A DNA stretch of 6,660 nt. It comes from Anaerolineales bacterium. GTDB taxonomy: Bacteria > Chloroflexota > Anaerolineae > B4-G1 > DUEL01. Of the stretch, positions 5,441 to 6,660 are shown piece by piece. Made by a program: the position numbers and the translations under genes. The number at the start of each line of letters is the position of its first letter. The first letter of the stretch is position 1. The stretch spans positions 1-6,660 of the forward strand of contig DQUX01000410.1 in assembly GCA_015662065.1 (NCBI GenBank), read 5' to 3'. A model generated the notes under the pieces. It was not told where the DNA came from, ran no database searches, and was given only the letters and a program-made list of their open reading frames with translations.

Positions 5441-5569
5441 ATGTCACGTTATGCTCTGAGGGGGTCTGTAACCCCCGCCTTTGGTCGAAAATGGCAGCTT
5501 TCGGCCGGAGACGCGGGTCACAGACCCGCTTGGAGCCTCCAAAGCAAGGGTTTCGTGTTAACGTGACAT
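5441..5569. repeat. Structured palindromic element in the radA leader
   Basis: An 11-bp perfect inverted repeat, ATGTCACGTTA (5441-5451) and TAACGTGACAT (5559-5569), encloses an imperfect palindrome from 5453 to 5536. The palindrome has 38 positions per arm about an 8-nt loop (5491-5498); 29 positions are Watson-Crick and five more are G-T on the plus strand. Within it are local hairpins GGGGGT/ACCCCC (5460-5465 with 5471-5476) and GCGGGT/ACCCGC (5513-5518 with 5524-5529), which can instead pair with each other across the loop. It lies between the radA promoter candidate and the radA start codon. No flanking target-site duplication was found and no T-run follows, so neither a typical insertion nor a typical terminator is clear. 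Confidence 0.6.
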
Positions 5570-5585
5570 CGTCAAGCTACCTAGG

Positions 5586-5614
5586 ATTATGCCTCAGAGC
5601 GGGTGGGGTGTCAA
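5586..5614 (-). promoter_or_regulatory. Sigma70-type promoter for radA
   Basis: On the minus strand, a perfect -35 box TTGACA (5614-5609) is followed by a 17-bp spacer and a -10 box CATAAT (5591-5586), 5 of 6 to consensus. The -35 box starts directly after the stop codon of the upstream hydrolase gene. Transcription would start near 5579, leaving a leader of about 180 nt before radA. In GC-rich DNA such a match is unlikely by chance, but no start-site data exist. Confidence 0.7.
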
Positions 5615-6660
5615 CTACGGCGGGCCAGCCAGGCGGAGGGCGATGTAGGCGGCCCGGAGGCTCCCGTCGGGGCGGAGGAGGCTGTAGGCGGATTCCGGCC
5701 GGCCGTTCCCGTAGATGACGGCGATGTTGAGATTCCAGAGGAACATCGGCCCCACCCAGTCGGTCGCCAGACCTATCTGGAGGGCGCGGACGATGTAGTC
5801 GGCCTGCTGCTGCTCGGAGACGTGACGGGCGTACTCCCAACCGGTGGTGTCCATCTCCCCCATCCCCTCCACCGACGGCCAGCCGAACTCCGTCACCCAG
5901 AGGGGGAGATCTCCCGCGCCGTACTCCAGCAGGATGGTCCGGTAGTCCTCCAGCGTGTCCCGGAAGAAGAAGCTGGGGTGGTTGTTGTGGCTGGGGGCCA
6001 CCTGCTGGGGGTCGCGGGCACTGGCCTCCGGCGGATTGGCAAAGCCGTAGGGATGGACACCGACGCCGTCCACCCACCGGGCCAGGCCAGCGGCGAGCAC
6101 CCCCCGTAGGAAGGCCCGGTCGTCGATGGCGGTGACTCCGTCGTCGATGCCGGTGACCCCCAGCGCGCCACTGATGACCAGCGCGTCGGGATCGCCCGCC
6201 CGCACCCCCTGGGCCCCCTCCGCCACCAGCGCCACGAAGCGGGCCGGGTCCAGTACGTCGCCCCCCCACTCCCGGGCCAGGTTCGGCTCGTTCCACAGCT
6301 CGTAAGCGTCCACCCGCCCCCGGTACCGCTCCGCCATCTGCTGCATGAAGCGGTGGAACTCCCCGTAGTCGGCCGGGGGGCCGAACCCCGTGGGGTCGGC
6401 GCGCAGGTATTCGGGAGCGTTGATCACGCCGATGAGCAGCCGGAAGCCGAAAGCGTTGCAGAGGTCCACCGCCCGATCCAGGGGCTCCCACTCGAAATCC
6501 CCCGGCCCGTGCTCGATCAGGTTCCAGTCCACCTGCTGCTTGACCCACTCCACCCCCAGCCCCTGGGCCCAGCGAAGGGTCTGGGTGGGGTCGCCGGCGA
6601 AGAGATGGACCTGCACCCCACTCCCCGGCTTGAAGACGGGAGGGGGGAGAGGGGTGGGGC
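5615..6660 (-). CDS. Secreted glycoside-hydrolase-like TIM-barrel protein (clan GH-A type), N-terminus outside window
   Basis: The frame is open to the right edge, so 347 C-terminal residues are visible and the start lies beyond it. A GTG at 6616 is an internal valine rather than the start, because a proline-rich stretch (P-T-P-L-P-P-P-V-F-K-P-G-S-G) precedes it in frame, like the linker after a signal peptide or lipoprotein segment. The domain is a TIM barrel with G-V-E-W-V-K-Q-Q-V-D-W near its start, the clan GH-A acid/base motif E-L-W-N-E-P-N (Glu124 of the visible part) and the nucleophile motif W-V-T-E-F-G-W-P (Glu257). A V-H-P-Y-G strand end lies between them. These features fit cellulase-like or GH5/GH39-type enzymes acting on beta-linked sugars outside the cell; the exact family and substrate are not resolved. 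The end is at TAG 5617-5615, directly before the radA promoter. Confidence 0.85.
   Translation of the reverse strand, partial: PTPLPPPVFKPGSGVQVHLFAGDPTQTLRWAQGLGVEWVKQQVDWNLIEHGPGDFEWEPLDRAVDLCNAFGFRLLIGVINAPEYLRADPTGFGPPADYGEFHRFMQQMAERYRGRVDAYELWNEPNLAREWGGDVLDPARFVALVAEGAQGVRAGDPDALVISGALGVTGIDDGVTAIDDRAFLRGVLAAGLARWVDGVGVHPYGFANPPEASARDPQQVAPSHNNHPSFFFRDTLEDYRTILLEYGAGDLPLWVTEFGWPSVEGMGEMDTTGWEYARHVSEQQQADYIVRALQIGLATDWVGPMFLWNLNIAVIYGNGRPESAYSLLRPDGSLRAAYIALRLAGPP

Noticed and set aside
5397..5447. 17-residue N-terminal extension of RadA from GTG 5447
   Set aside because: It starts inside the inverted-repeat arm, while ATG 5396 has a well-spaced GGAGG and a family-typical N-terminus.
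5441..5569. Intrinsic terminator for the hydrolase gene
   Set aside because: The hairpin lies downstream of a strong promoter and no T-run follows on the minus strand.

Overview
The window is a GC-rich, gene-dense stretch of bacterial chromosome. Gene content (OsmC-like protein, endonuclease IV, small methyltransferase, rhomboid, UPF0316 protein, RadA, secreted clan GH-A-type hydrolase) and degenerate heptanucleotide tracts at gene junctions suggest a Chloroflexota-type organism (Anaerolineae/Thermoflexia-like). That placement is an impression, not proof. No mobile-element gene, rRNA, tRNA or CRISPR array is visible.

Layout. Bases 1-2700 carry six plus-strand genes in what looks like one operon: the end of a cupin protein, an OsmC/YhfA-like protein (194-622), a 59-aa helical protein (619-798), endonuclease IV nfo (798-1646), a class I SAM methyltransferase (1646-2254) and a membrane-anchored thioredoxin-fold protein (2284-2700). 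Three of these junctions are 1-4 nt stop/start overlaps, which suggests translational coupling. Bases 2708-6660 are all minus strand: the C-terminal part of a secreted glycoside-hydrolase-like protein (at the right edge), radA, a UPF0316 membrane protein and a rhomboid protease. The two blocks converge with only 7 nt between stop codons and no visible terminator.

The highlight is the thioredoxin-fold gene. Its reading frame is interrupted by one in-frame TGA (2455-2457) exactly at the first cysteine of the thioredoxin CxxC motif, giving U-S-G-C. A perfect 8-bp stem with a GUG loop starts 19 nt after the TGA and its loop begins 27 nt after it, which fits a bacterial SECIS element. The simplest reading is an undescribed or mis-annotated selenoprotein; a standard gene caller would split it or start it at GTG 2485 and lose the active site. 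Neighbouring genes use TGA as an ordinary stop, so general TGA reassignment is unlikely. The selA/selB/selC/selD genes would have to be elsewhere in the genome.

A second signal lies between the hydrolase and radA. A near-consensus sigma70-type promoter (TTGACA, 17 bp, CATAAT) abuts the hydrolase stop codon and would give radA a leader of about 180 nt. That leader contains an 84-nt imperfect palindrome enclosed by an 11-bp inverted repeat. It could be a structured cis-regulatory leader or a palindromic repeat element; the sequence alone does not decide.
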